30,880 bases of DNA from JBBSEZ01 sp038239195 (GTDB lineage Bacteria > Planctomycetota > Planctomycetia > Gemmatales > Gemmataceae). Below the pieces are notes generated by a model that had not been told where the DNA came from, made no database searches, and saw nothing but the letters and a program-made list of their open reading frames with translations. The stretch spans positions 1 to 30,880 of the forward strand of contig JBBSEZ010000057.1 of the NCBI GenBank assembly GCA_038239195.1, given 5' to 3'. The position numbers and the translations under genes are program-made. Positions 23,751 through 30,880 of the stretch are shown in pieces. Numbering within the stretch: position 1 is the stretch's first letter; each line of letters begins with the position of its first letter.

Positions 23751-25562
23751 GTGGAAACCATTTTGGGGATCGACCTGGGGACCACCAACAGCGAGGTGGC
23801 CCTGATCCGGGACGGCAAGCCGCACGTCTTCGAGGAGGGCGGCGACCCGATCCTGCCGTCGTTCGTCGGGCTCTCGGAAGACGGCCGGCTGCTCGTCGGA
23901 CAGGCGGCCAAGAACCAGTACGTCCTGGCGCCGGAGCGCACGATCAAGTCGATCAAGCGCAAGATGGGCCAGGACGTGAAGGTAAAGTTGGGCGATCAGG
24001 AATATCGGCCGCAGGAAATCTCGGCGATGATCCTGAAGGGGCTCAAGGATCGGGCCGCGCAGCAACTCGGGACGGAGGTGCGCAAGGCGGTCATCACGGT
24101 GCCGGCCTATTTCAACGACGCCCAGCGCCAGGCGACGCGCGAGGCGGGCGACCTGGCCGGGCTGGAAGTGGTGCGCATCCTCAACGAGCCGACGGCGGCC
24201 TCGCTGACCTACGACCCCAGCCAGCGCGACCTGCGGCGCATGCTCGTCTACGATCTGGGCGGCGGCACCTTCGACGTGTCGATCGTGCAGTCCCAGGAGG
24301 GCGTGGTCGAGGTGCTGGCCAGCCACGGCGACACGCAGCTCGGCGGCGACGACTTCGACGACCTGCTCTTGAAGCTGATCTGCGACCGCTTCCAGGAGGA
24401 ACACGGCATCGACCTGCGCGCCAACCTCGTGTCGCGCGCCCGCACGCTGCGGGCCGGCGAGGGGGCCAAGCGACACCTTTCGTACCACCCGTTCGCGAAG
24501 ATCGAGGAGGAGTTCATCGCCGAGAAGGACGGGCAGGCGCTGCACCTCAACCTGGAAATCAGCCGGCTCGAGTACGAGGAGCTGATCCGCCCGCTGCTCG
24601 ACCGGACGATGGACTGCGTGCAGCGCGCCCTCGACGACGCCAGCCTGATCGCGTCGGCGATCGACAAGGTGGTGCTGGTGGGCGGGAGCACGCGCACGCC
24701 GATCATCAGTCGGCTGCTGGAGGAGCGCCTGCGCCAGCCGACACACCAGGAGGTCAACCCCGACCTGTGCGTGGCGATGGGGGCGGCGATCCAGGGGGCG
24801 ATCATCGCGGGGGCCGACGTGGGCGCCGTGCTGGTGGACATCACCCCGCACTCGCTGGGCATCAAGGTGCTGGAAGACCGGATGATGGCCCGGCCGTTCG
24901 AGTACCGCTTCGCGGCAATCATCCGCCGCGGTACGGCGCTGCCGGCGTCGCGCAGCGAGGTGTTCCACACGTCGGCCCACGGCCAGACGAAGGTGGAGAT
25001 CGACATCTACCAGGGCGAGTCGGACGACGTGCGGCAGAACCACCGGGTGGGCCGGTTCCTGGTGGAGGGCCTGGCGCCCGTGGGGGCGGGCAACCCGATC
25101 CTGGTGCAGTGCGACCTGAACCTGGACGGGATGCTGAAGGTGTATGCGCGCGAGCGCGCCACGGGCCTCCAGAAGCAGATCACCATCGACAACGCCCTGG
25201 CCCGCTTCGAGCGCGACGAGCGCGACGACGCCCGCGCGCGGCTGGAGGAGTTGTGGGAAGATCAGGACGAGGACGCGGACGACCTGGAGGAGGACGTGGA
25301 GGAGGCGCTCGAGGGAGCTCCGGAAGGGCGGATGCCGGAACTGGTGCCCGGCCCGCGCGAGGGCCAGCGCGAGACGGTGCAGGCGCGGGCGCTGCTGGAG
25401 AAGGCCGAGCGGCTCAAGGAGCGGGCGGCGGCCGAGGACCAGGCCGACCTGGAGAAGATGATGGAGCGCGTGCGCAACGCGCTGACGGACCGCAAGTGGG
25501 ACGTGCTCAACGCGGCGAGCGCGGAGCTGGCGGACACGCTGTTCTACCTCGAGGATGCGTGA
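23751..25562 (+). CDS. dnaK-like: Hsp70/DnaK-family chaperone (GTG start)
   Basis: This 603-residue protein has a full Hsp70 ATPase domain: phosphate loop 1 GIDLGTTNSEVALI (6-19), VPAYFNDAQRQATREAGDLA (117-136), phosphate loop 2 DLGGGTFDVSIV (168-179) and adenosine motif VVLVGGSTRTPII (307-319). The linker and substrate domain begin at VLVDITPHSLGIK (about 360-372). The helical lid region is short and holds a very acidic insert (EDQDEDADDLEEDVEEALEG). The C-terminal tail lacks the usual DnaK Gly/acidic end. The start is GTG 23751, with GAGAGGAG (23735-23742) 8 nt upstream. Operon neighbours suggest a specialised Hsp70 rather than the housekeeping DnaK, which normally sits with dnaJ or grpE of standard size. 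Confidence 0.92.
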   Translation: METILGIDLGTTNSEVALIRDGKPHVFEEGGDPILPSFVGLSEDGRLLVGQAAKNQYVLAPERTIKSIKRKMGQDVKVKLGDQEYRPQEISAMILKGLKDRAAQQLGTEVRKAVITVPAYFNDAQRQATREAGDLAGLEVVRILNEPTAASLTYDPSQRDLRRMLVYDLGGGTFDVSIVQSQEGVVEVLASHGDTQLGGDDFDDLLLKLICDRFQEEHGIDLRANLVSRARTLRAGEGAKRHLSYHPFAKIEEEFIAEKDGQALHLNLEISRLEYEELIRPLLDRTMDCVQRALDDASLIASAIDKVVLVGGSTRTPIISRLLEERLRQPTHQEVNPDLCVAMGAAIQGAIIAGADVGAVLVDITPHSLGIKVLEDRMMARPFEYRFAAIIRRGTALPASRSEVFHTSAHGQTKVEIDIYQGESDDVRQNHRVGRFLVEGLAPVGAGNPILVQCDLNLDGMLKVYARERATGLQKQITIDNALARFERDERDDARARLEELWEDQDEDADDLEEDVEEALEGAPEGRMPELVPGPREGQRETVQARALLEKAERLKERAAAEDQADLEKMMERVRNALTDRKWDVLNAASAELADTLFYLEDA

Positions 25563-25565
25563 CGC

Positions 25566-25856
25566 ATGCGCTGCCCGGTGTGCAAGGCCGAGAACGGCGA
25601 GGGCCCCAACTGCCGGCGCTGCAAGGCCGACCTGTCGCTGCTGTTCGCGCTGGAGCAGCAGCGCGAGGCTGCGGTCGCGTCGGCGCGGGCGGAGCTGGCG
25701 GCGGGGCGGTGGGGGGAGGCGCGAGCGCAGGCGGCGTGGGCGGACCATTTGCGGAGGGACGAGGAGTCGCAGAGGTTGGTGGCGGTGGCGGCGCTGATGG
25801 AGGGGGACTTTCGGGAGGCGTGGGGGAGGTATCGGGGCGTTGTGAATGGGGGATGA
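25566..25856 (+). CDS. small zinc-ribbon helical protein ending the Hsp70 operon
   Basis: This 96-residue protein starts with a four-cysteine zinc ribbon, C3-x2-C6 and C16-x2-C19 (MRCPVCKAENGEGPNCRRCK). About 70 residues of alanine-rich helix follow and resemble one or two TPR-like hairpins (ARAELAAGRWGEARAQAAWA and LVAVAALMEGDFREAWGRY). It begins 3 nt after the Hsp70 stop codon, so it is almost certainly co-transcribed and translationally coupled. A role as adaptor or co-chaperone is inferred from position only. The 3' part has very G-rich codons (runs such as GGGGAGGC). Confidence 0.75.
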   Translation: MRCPVCKAENGEGPNCRRCKADLSLLFALEQQREAAVASARAELAAGRWGEARAQAAWADHLRRDEESQRLVAVAALMEGDFREAWGRYRGVVNGG

Positions 25857-25896
25857 GAGAGCGACAATGTGGAGTTCGGCAGTGGAGGCGGAAGCA

Positions 25897-26409
25897 ATGG
25901 AGCTCCAGGTTCGGAACGCGAACGAGGCTGACCTGCCGGCCATCGTGGACGCCTACAACCAGTCCATCCCCGCCGGCTATTCCACGGCCGACACCGAGCC
26001 CGTCACGGTCGCCGACCGCGTGGAGTGGTTCCGCAAGTTCGACCCCGCCAGGCGCCCGCTCTGGGTCGCTGAGGTGGACGAGCAGGTCGTGGCGTGGGTC
26101 AGCTTGTCTTCGTTTTACGGCGGTCGCCCCGCGTATGACGCGACTGCCGAGATCAGCCTGTATGTCGCCACGGCCTATCACCGCCGGGGCATCGGTCGGT
26201 TTCTCAAACGTTGGGCGATCGGGCAGTGCCCGCGACTGGGCGTGACGACGCTCCTGAGCATGCACTTCGACCACAACGAGGCGACCCGGCGGATCAACGA
26301 GAGCTTGGGGTTTGAGCAGTGCGGTCACCTGCGCGAGATCGCCGTCGTTCAGGGCCAGAAGCGGGGCCTCGTCATCTCGGCTTTGCGCATCCCGGCGCAA
26401 AACGCCTGA
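25897..26409 (+). CDS. GNAT-family N-acetyltransferase
   Basis: This 170-residue enzyme is of the phosphinothricin-acetyltransferase-like GNAT group. It opens with MELQVRNANEADLPAIVDAY, and the middle has WVAEVDEQVVAWVSLSSFYG. The acetyl-CoA loop is YHRRGIGRFL, followed by NEATRRINESLGFEQCGHLR, the usual C-terminal helix and GF strand. It transfers an acetyl group from acetyl-CoA to an amine; the substrate is unknown. The ATG at 25897 follows GGAGG (25884-25888) at 8 nt. A longer frame from 25846 would overlap the zinc-ribbon gene and lacks support. It lies 40 nt after the chaperone operon and may be read through from it. Confidence 0.88.
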   Translation: MELQVRNANEADLPAIVDAYNQSIPAGYSTADTEPVTVADRVEWFRKFDPARRPLWVAEVDEQVVAWVSLSSFYGGRPAYDATAEISLYVATAYHRRGIGRFLKRWAIGQCPRLGVTTLLSMHFDHNEATRRINESLGFEQCGHLREIAVVQGQKRGLVISALRIPAQNA

Positions 26410-26415
26410 CAAGGC

Positions 26416-26464
26416 GCGACACCTGACAGGGGGCGCACACAGGCATCGCGCGGCGCGGTGTCGC
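26416..26464 (+). terminator. weak hairpin after the acetyltransferase
   Basis: GCGACACC (26416-26423) and GGTGTCGC (26457-26464) can form an 8-bp stem with a 33-nt loop, just past the acetyltransferase stop codon. The stretch 26465-26760 shows no convincing gene on either strand. Confidence 0.3.
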
Positions 26465-26760
26465 CTCTGGGGCCCGGCAGGTGAGCTTGATCGGTGCGCC
26501 GCGTCACGGTGTCGTTGATCCCCGTGAAACATGGGAGGAGGTGAGCGTGAGGTTCCTGGGCCACCAGCCCTACCTCGGAGGGGCAAAACCTCCAGGCGAA
26601 AGCGAAGAGGGAAAGTAGCATGGCTGGAAAGGCAGGGTGGGATGAAGCCGCTTGGCCCCACGCCGCTCGAGGCTCGGTCGCCATGGTGAAGGCTGCATTG
26701 CTCGAGCCCCAATGTCCAACCTGTAAAGCTCACAGCACGGCCACAGCGGTTGACAGCACG

Positions 26761-27177
26761 GTCCCACTCGACCAGGAACCGCTCCTCCCCCGTCTCGGCG
26801 TGGTCCGGCAGCGTCCCGTAGGCGAAGCCGAACCTGTCCGCCTCGTCCACGACGTAAAGCACCCCGCAGGCGTTGAGCCACCAGATGCCGAAGGTGCGGG
26901 CCACCACCGCCACCACCTGTGCCACCCGGATGGGCGCCTCCGGGGGCAACGCCTCCACCCAGCCCAGGCGGAAATGCTCCCAGCGCCGAAGCGCAGCCTT
27001 CGCCCCCAGGAAGACCGCCTCCCCTTCGCCCAGCCTGATCCGGGCGCGGTCCACGGTGTAGCCGGGAGGCGGCACGGCGGCAGTCGCCCCGACCGCCACG
27101 TAGGTCAGGTCCAGCTTGGCCTGCGCCGCCAGGAAGTCCTGGATCTTCCCAGGGGAAGGCTTGCGGAACAGGAGCAT
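26761..27177 (-). pseudogene. DUF1990 gene, C-terminal end lost
   Basis: Residues 1-139 match the DUF1990 family closely: YVAVGATAAVPPPGY, ALRRWEHFRLGWVEA, VVAVVARTFGIWWLNACGVL and DRFGFAYGTLPDHAETGEER, ending at FLVEWD. In intact relatives a conserved VWYDL...FSRP block and some 40 further residues follow. Here the frame instead continues into unrelated sequence with no stop for over 1 kb. The 3' end therefore seems to have been replaced or frameshifted near 26761. The ATG at 27177 has GAGGA 7 nt upstream. The function of the family is unknown. It diverges from a truncated Rossmann-fold gene 116 nt away; the two families often occur together, as I recall. Confidence 0.7.
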
Positions 27178-27293
27178 CGTGGTCCTCGTGGGGGCGGCGT
27201 CATCGTAGCAGGCCTGCCCCGTCCGTAGAATCTCATGGCAGGACAGGAACCGCATGGCCTACCTGCATTCAACTTACGTTGGAGTGGCCGTCG

Positions 27294-27683
27294 ATGGGCG
27301 CAACGGGCGACAACTCGGCCAGTCCCGTCGTCCTCCTGACCGGGGGCAGCGGCTACGTCGGCGGTCGGCTGTTCCCCTTGCTCGAAAACCAGGGCGTGAA
27401 GCTCCGCTGCCTCGCCCGCAACCCCGAAAAGATGCGCCCTGCGCTCAAGGGGGCGACCGAGATCGTCCGAGGCGACGTTCTCGACGCCTCATCGCTGGAC
27501 GAGGCTTTACGGGGCGTTCACGTGGCCTACTACCTCGTCCACCTGATGTCCGGGTCGAAGGACTTCGAGAAGGAAGACCGGCAGGCGGCAACTCGGCTCA
27601 TGCACAACGGTCGTGCAAGGCGCGACCGAGTTGGTTGGCCTCCTCATACGAACACGGGTAGGACAGATGGTCGCGAGCCATGA
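27294..27683 (+). pseudogene. truncated NAD(P)-binding (NmrA/SDR-like) gene
   Basis: The first 100 residues match atypical SDR proteins of the NmrA/DUF2867-linked kind: VVLLTGGSGYVGGRLFPLLE (nucleotide loop GGSGYVGG), LRCLARNPEKMRPALKGATE, IVRGDVLDASSLDEALRGVH and VAYYLVHLMSGSKDFEKEDR. Intact relatives run beyond 300 residues, but homology stops after RQAAT at about 27593 and the frame ends 30 codons later in unrelated sequence. The ATG at 27294 follows GGAG (27281-27284) at 9 nt. It is divergent from the DUF1990 remnant. The loss of the substrate-binding half means it is very probably not functional. Confidence 0.72.
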
Positions 27684-28038
27684 CGTCGAACGTGATTCCC
27701 TGATACTGAGCACGAGTGAATGTTCCACGCCCGATCGCCGCGCTCGTCAGGTTTTCAAGGTGTGCGGCAGCAGAGCTTCCATGAACGAACACCACGAGGG
27801 GCTTCAGCCGCTTCAGGAGAAAGTCGAAGACGTCCGTCGTTCGTTGGGCCTTGAGGATGGAGGCCTCCCGGCGGGACCGATGGTGGAAGACGTTCGTTTC
27901 CAGGGCTTGCACGGGGGCCAGAGTGGTGCAGAGCGCCCGTCTGCCAACAAAGGCAGGCGACCCGCTTGACACGCCCACGCAACTGCTTGTGCCCCTGCAG
28001 TTCACCGACACCGGTACGGTGGCTGGTAAGCAACACAT
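27598..28038 (-). pseudogene. unrecognised conserved-looking ORF, possibly a 3' gene fragment
   Basis: About 100 C-terminal residues read like a real folded protein: ALETNVFHHRSRREASILKA, TTDVFDFLLKRLKPLVVFVH, IGRGTFTRAQYQGITFDVMA and HLSYPCSYEEANQLGRALHD. It faintly recalls uracil-DNA-glycosylase-like proteins (the VFVHG strand), but I cannot assign it. The N-terminal 45 residues look non-native, so the 5' part may be lost or frameshifted. Its stop codon (27598-27600) falls within a few bases of where homology of the convergent SDR remnant ends. That suggests a rearrangement joint. The stretch 28039-28065 is spacer. Confidence 0.4.
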
Positions 28039-28065
28039 CGACCGCGTGATCGCGGTTAGTGGCGC

Positions 28066-29979
28066 TCACATCTCGCCGGAGGGCCAGATACGGACAAAGG
28101 GCCAACGTGCCACGAGGATCGCCTCTGCTTGCTCGCTGATGTCGTTTGCCCCCAGGTTGAAGTCGGTGAGATTGTTCAGATGGGCGGAGCGAGCCAGCGC
28201 CAGCGCGCCCTCGTCGCCGATGCCGTTGTCCTCCAGCACCAGGGAGGTGAGGTTGACCAGGGCGGCGGCGTTCGCCATCACCGCTGCGCCCTCGTCGCCG
28301 AGGTTGTTCCCCTCGATGTCGAGGTGGGTGAGGTTGCCCAGGTGAACAGAGCCTGCCAGGGCCGCGGCGCCCTCCACCCCGATGCCGTTGTCCCGCAGAT
28401 CGAGGGATGCGAGGTTGCTCAAACACGCGGAGCCTGCCAGCGCCACCGCCCCCCCTGGCCCAATGCTGTTCAGCTCCAGGTCCAGGTAGGTGAGGTTGCG
28501 CAGGTGGGCGGCTGTTGCCAGCGCCGCCGCACCGGCGTCGCCGATGCCGGTGCCCCCCAGGTCCAGGTAGCTGAGGTTGTCCAGGCTTGCGGCCCCTGCC
28601 AGCGCCGCGGCGCCCTCATCCCCGAGGTCGGTGTGTTGCAGTTCAAGGGAGGTGAGCTTGCTCAGGCGAGCGGAGGCTGCCAGTGCAGCAGCGCCCCTGG
28701 CTCCGATGGCGTTGCCAGCCAGGTCCAGGTAGGTGAGGTTACGCAGCCGGGCACAGCCCGCCAGCGCGGCCGCGCCTGCGTCGCCGATGCGGTTGCCCCC
28801 GAGCGAGAGCGAGGTAAGGTTGCCCAGGTATGCGGACCCAGCCAGCGCCTCGGCGCCTGCGTCGCCGAGGCGGTTGGCCCCCATGGACAGAACGGTGAGA
28901 GTGCCAAGGGCGGCGCAGTCAGCCAGCGCTGCCGCGCCCACGGCGCCGATGCGGTTGCCCGCCAGGCTGAGCGAGGTGAGGTTGCCAGGGTGCGGCAAGC
29001 CGGCCAACGCGACGGCGCCATCATCCTCCAGGTCGGCGCCCGGCAGTTGGAGGTTGGTAAGGTTGCGCAAGTAGACGGAGGCTGCCAGCGCCCTTGCCCC
29101 CTCCGCGCCGATCTTGTTGCCTCCCAGGCAGAGGTGGGTTAGGTTGCCAAGACGTGCGGACCCGGCCAGCGCCACCGCCCCCGCCGCCGTGATGTCGTTG
29201 TACTCCAGGTTGAGAGAAGTGAGGTTGCAAAGGTGGGCGGCGTCAGCGAGCGCTACTGCTCCCTCTGAGCCGATGCCGTTCCCCGAAAGGTTAAGCGACG
29301 TGAGGGGTTCCAGTTGCGCGGAGCCTGCTAGCGCCAGAGCAACGGCCGGCCCGATGCGGTTGAACGGCAAATCCAGGTCGGTAAGGTTATGCAAGTGGGC
29401 TGAGCCTGCCAGCGCCTTTGCCCCCTCCGCGCCGATGTCATTGCCTCCCAGGGCCAGATGAGTGAGATTGCAGAGGTGGGGACAGTCGGCCAGCGCCGCG
29501 GCTTCCGCCGCCCCGAGGCTATTGTATTCCAGCTCAAGGCAGGAGAGAAAAGGCAGGAGGGGAGAACCAACCAGCCTCCCCACGTTCCCTTCCAGGCCCG
29601 CCACCTTGATCGCGTCGGTCCACACGAGGATGTCCAGCTCGCCGGCACAATCCGCCAACAAGACTCCTTCCGTCTGTTTCGCATCCAGCCGCAACCATAA
29701 CAGCCCCCGGCGAAACTCCCAGCAGCTCACGCCGGGGTGGTGATGAAGCGGGCCCAGCCACTGCTCGCCGTGCGCGTCCAGCAGTGCGGCCTCGCGCCTC
29801 TCCAGTTCCGCCCGGCGCGGGTCGTCCATCGGCAGGCGCCCGTGCTCGACCTGGAGGCGGATGAACGCGGCCCGGCCGCCCTGACCGTTGTCCTCGAGCC
29901 AATCAGCGAAGATCAGACGCACCGAGTCGTTTTCGGGCTCTTCCTTGATGGCGTGCAGAAAGGCATTCTCGGGCGTCAT
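28066..29979 (-). CDS. LRR protein with TIGR02996-type repeat-companion domain
   Basis: This 637-residue protein starts with the repeat-companion domain seen in Gemmata-type genomes: MTPENAFLHAIKEEPENDSV, LIFADWLEDNGQ and RAAFIRLQVEHGRL (to about residue 75). A linker follows to residue 140. Residues 141-626 are 18 consecutive leucine-rich repeats of exactly 27 residues (pattern LxNLTxLxLxxNxIGxxGAxALAxSA), similar to the ribonuclease-inhibitor type, giving a curved protein-binding solenoid. The last 11 residues cap it. No signal peptide or membrane segment is seen, so it is probably cytoplasmic. ATG 29979 has AGGAAG 7 nt upstream. The partner is unknown. The uniform 81-bp unit length points to growth by repeat duplication. 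Confidence 0.88.
   Translation of the reverse strand: MTPENAFLHAIKEEPENDSVRLIFADWLEDNGQGGRAAFIRLQVEHGRLPMDDPRRAELERREAALLDAHGEQWLGPLHHHPGVSCWEFRRGLLWLRLDAKQTEGVLLADCAGELDILVWTDAIKVAGLEGNVGRLVGSPLLPFLSCLELEYNSLGAAEAAALADCPHLCNLTHLALGGNDIGAEGAKALAGSAHLHNLTDLDLPFNRIGPAVALALAGSAQLEPLTSLNLSGNGIGSEGAVALADAAHLCNLTSLNLEYNDITAAGAVALAGSARLGNLTHLCLGGNKIGAEGARALAASVYLRNLTNLQLPGADLEDDGAVALAGLPHPGNLTSLSLAGNRIGAVGAAALADCAALGTLTVLSMGANRLGDAGAEALAGSAYLGNLTSLSLGGNRIGDAGAAALAGCARLRNLTYLDLAGNAIGARGAAALAASARLSKLTSLELQHTDLGDEGAAALAGAASLDNLSYLDLGGTGIGDAGAAALATAAHLRNLTYLDLELNSIGPGGAVALAGSACLSNLASLDLRDNGIGVEGAAALAGSVHLGNLTHLDIEGNNLGDEGAAVMANAAALVNLTSLVLEDNGIGDEGALALARSAHLNNLTDFNLGANDISEQAEAILVARWPFVRIWPSGEM
28102..29559 (-). 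repeat. 18 tandem 81-bp units encoding leucine-rich repeats
   Basis: The LRR coding region is made of 18 in-register 81-bp units without a single indel. Unit consensus cores such as GGTGAGGTTGCCCAGG (plus-strand reading) recur at 81-bp spacing. The units have diverged in sequence, so this is an old protein-coding repeat and not a fresh amplification. Confidence 0.85.
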
Positions 29980-30351
29980 CCCTTGCTTCCTGTCGGCCGA
30001 TGTTTCCAGATGCGAACCTCTCAACGAGCGCGTGCTCCTGGAGGCGGTATCGACTGCCCATCGTTGTAGAGCCCCGTGCGGCGGCGGAACAGGGTAGAAA
30101 GCTGCCTGGGCAGGGGCTTCTTTGGCTCCAATGATTGGGGCCCGCCCGGAGTTGCACATTTCTGGATAAGCGACTCTCCCGACCGCGGTCTTGTCGGACC
30201 GAAGCACGCGACTTCCCACGCGGCCAGCACCTGCGAAGATGGCCGCGTGGGGTTGGACCGCAACCAGCGGGCATTCTGGTTTTCTGCCGCGCGAAAACCA
30301 GAAGGCCCCCTGGCTTCCGCCCGCCCGATCCTCAACGCCGTTGAATTCGCC
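29980..30351. other. gene-free spacer between two minus-strand genes
   Basis: No open frame in this 372-bp stretch resembles a protein on either strand. It contains the hairpin at 30274-30303 listed separately. The promoter of the LRR gene should lie here, but I see no clear -35/-10 pair. Confidence 0.5.
30274..30303 (-). terminator. hairpin terminator after the edge gene
   Basis: TTCTGGTTTTC (30274-30284) and GAAAACCAGAA (30293-30303) form a perfect 11-bp stem with an 8-nt loop, 48 bp past the stop codon of the minus-strand gene ending at 30352. The A/T-containing stem is unusual for this region. Confidence 0.5.
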
Positions 30352-30867
30352 CTACCCGTGGGTCCTTGCCGGCACGATGTAGCCAAAGCCGTCGCGCGGG
30401 CGGCCCTGGAGGCCGAGACACGACCGGAGGCGATTCCACCAGCGCCGCCACCAGGGAGGGGGCGGAATGATCAGCGGGCGCGGGGGCCCGGCCATCGTCA
30501 GGTCCTTGGCTTCCAGCGCCACCTGGGCTTCCTGCCAAACTCGCAGCACGTGAGCCAGGTCGTCCTGGGGGGTGCCGTGGCCGATCCAGATCACTCGGGA
30601 AACCCCGCGCTGCCCGAGCAACTGCGCTGAAGGAAAATCCTCCGGGAACACCTGCCAGCGATTATCGAGCATGCCCGGCCGCAGAGGCCGCGGTACGCTC
30701 TGCCGGCGCGAGTCCAGCAGAAACGCGGGCGGGGCGTCGGGGGCGCATTCCGAGTTTGTCGGAGCAAGGACCGCAAGGAGAACAGGTGGGGAAGAAGACA
30801 AGAAGCCCGAAAAGGCGTAAGCAAGCTGGGTGGAAAACACAGAGAACGCCTCTGGGAAACCAGCCAT
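30352..30867 (-). CDS. conserved protein of unknown function, possibly cut by the window edge
   Basis: The visible part is 171 residues. Its conserved-looking core runs from PPAFLLDSRRQSVPRPLRPG through LDNRWQVFPEDFPSAQLLGQ and DDLAHVLRVWQEAQVALEAK to IIPPPPWWRRWWNRLRSCLG and a GFGYIVP end. The Trp-rich WWRRWW stretch is distinctive. I have an impression of similar hypothetical proteins in planctomycetes but cannot name a function. An ATG at 30867 gives this length. No stop codon lies between it and the window edge, so the true start may be outside. It is on the same strand as the LRR gene, 372 bp upstream of it. Confidence 0.6.
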   Translation of the reverse strand: MAGFPEAFSVFSTQLAYAFSGFLSSSPPVLLAVLAPTNSECAPDAPPAFLLDSRRQSVPRPLRPGMLDNRWQVFPEDFPSAQLLGQRGVSRVIWIGHGTPQDDLAHVLRVWQEAQVALEAKDLTMAGPPRPLIIPPPPWWRRWWNRLRSCLGLQGRPRDGFGYIVPARTHG

Positions 30868-30880
30868 GCTCGCGCCTCGT

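Noticed and set aside
22494..25943. 1149-codon minus-strand frame across grpE-like and Hsp70 genes
   Set aside because: It is antisense to clearly recognisable GrpE and Hsp70 sequences and lacks stops only because of base composition.
26620..27228. Plus-strand frame with an ATG after GAGGGAAAG, opposite the DUF1990 remnant
   Set aside because: Its translation has no family-like features, whereas the minus strand matches DUF1990 closely.
28102..29559. CRISPR-like array
   Set aside because: The 81-bp periodicity is in frame and encodes leucine-rich repeats; there are no alternating constant repeats and unique spacers.

Overview
The window is high-GC DNA (roughly two thirds G+C by eye) and looks like a chromosomal segment of a planctomycete, most likely of the Gemmata group. 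Pointers are a leucine-rich-repeat protein opening with the Gemmata-type repeat-companion domain (TIGR02996-like), a tandem pair of Uma2/DUF820 genes, a PEP-CTERM protein, small secreted Cys-containing proteins, long TPR proteins, and intergenic spacers full of perfect inverted repeats. The assignment is inferred from protein families and repeat style; there is no rRNA or other marker gene here.

Layout. (1) 1-924: a small HTH gene (minus) flanked by hairpin-dense DNA. (2) 925-14508: a surface-polysaccharide region with a GT4 glycosyltransferase (minus), then on plus a CapK/PaaK-like adenylate-forming enzyme, a deacetylase-superfamily-like protein, a PEP-CTERM protein, a 1457-residue membrane-anchored TPR protein, a WbpA-like UDP-sugar 6-dehydrogenase and a UDP-sugar epimerase. 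Together they could make, modify and export a polysaccharide and anchor a surface protein; no exosortase or flippase lies in the window. (3) 14775-16720: a small secreted protein and two tandem Uma2 genes made by a 709-bp duplication. (4) 16724-19708: a large GH38-like protein (minus) that seems to lack the catalytic residues. (5) 19870-25856: a tight five-gene chaperone operon, TPR protein (TTG start), J-domain-like protein with SPE in place of HPD, an unusually long GrpE, an Hsp70 (GTG start) and a zinc-ribbon protein. This is the most interesting coherent system in the window. (6) 25897-28038: a GNAT acetyltransferase followed by gene remnants: a DUF1990 gene and a divergent Rossmann-fold gene, both 3'-truncated, and a minus-strand fragment. 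(7) 28066-30867: an LRR protein with 18 uniform 27-residue repeats and a partial unrecognised gene at the edge.

Spacers hold a nine-base tandem repeat inside a 161-bp inverted repeat (2327-2487), a 24-bp perfect palindrome (7525-7548), a perfect 22-bp inverted repeat (13443-13493), a nested structured element (2792-2875) and several terminator-like hairpins. No tRNA, rRNA, CRISPR array or intact mobile element was seen. All family calls come from reading the translated sequence; none was checked by database search.
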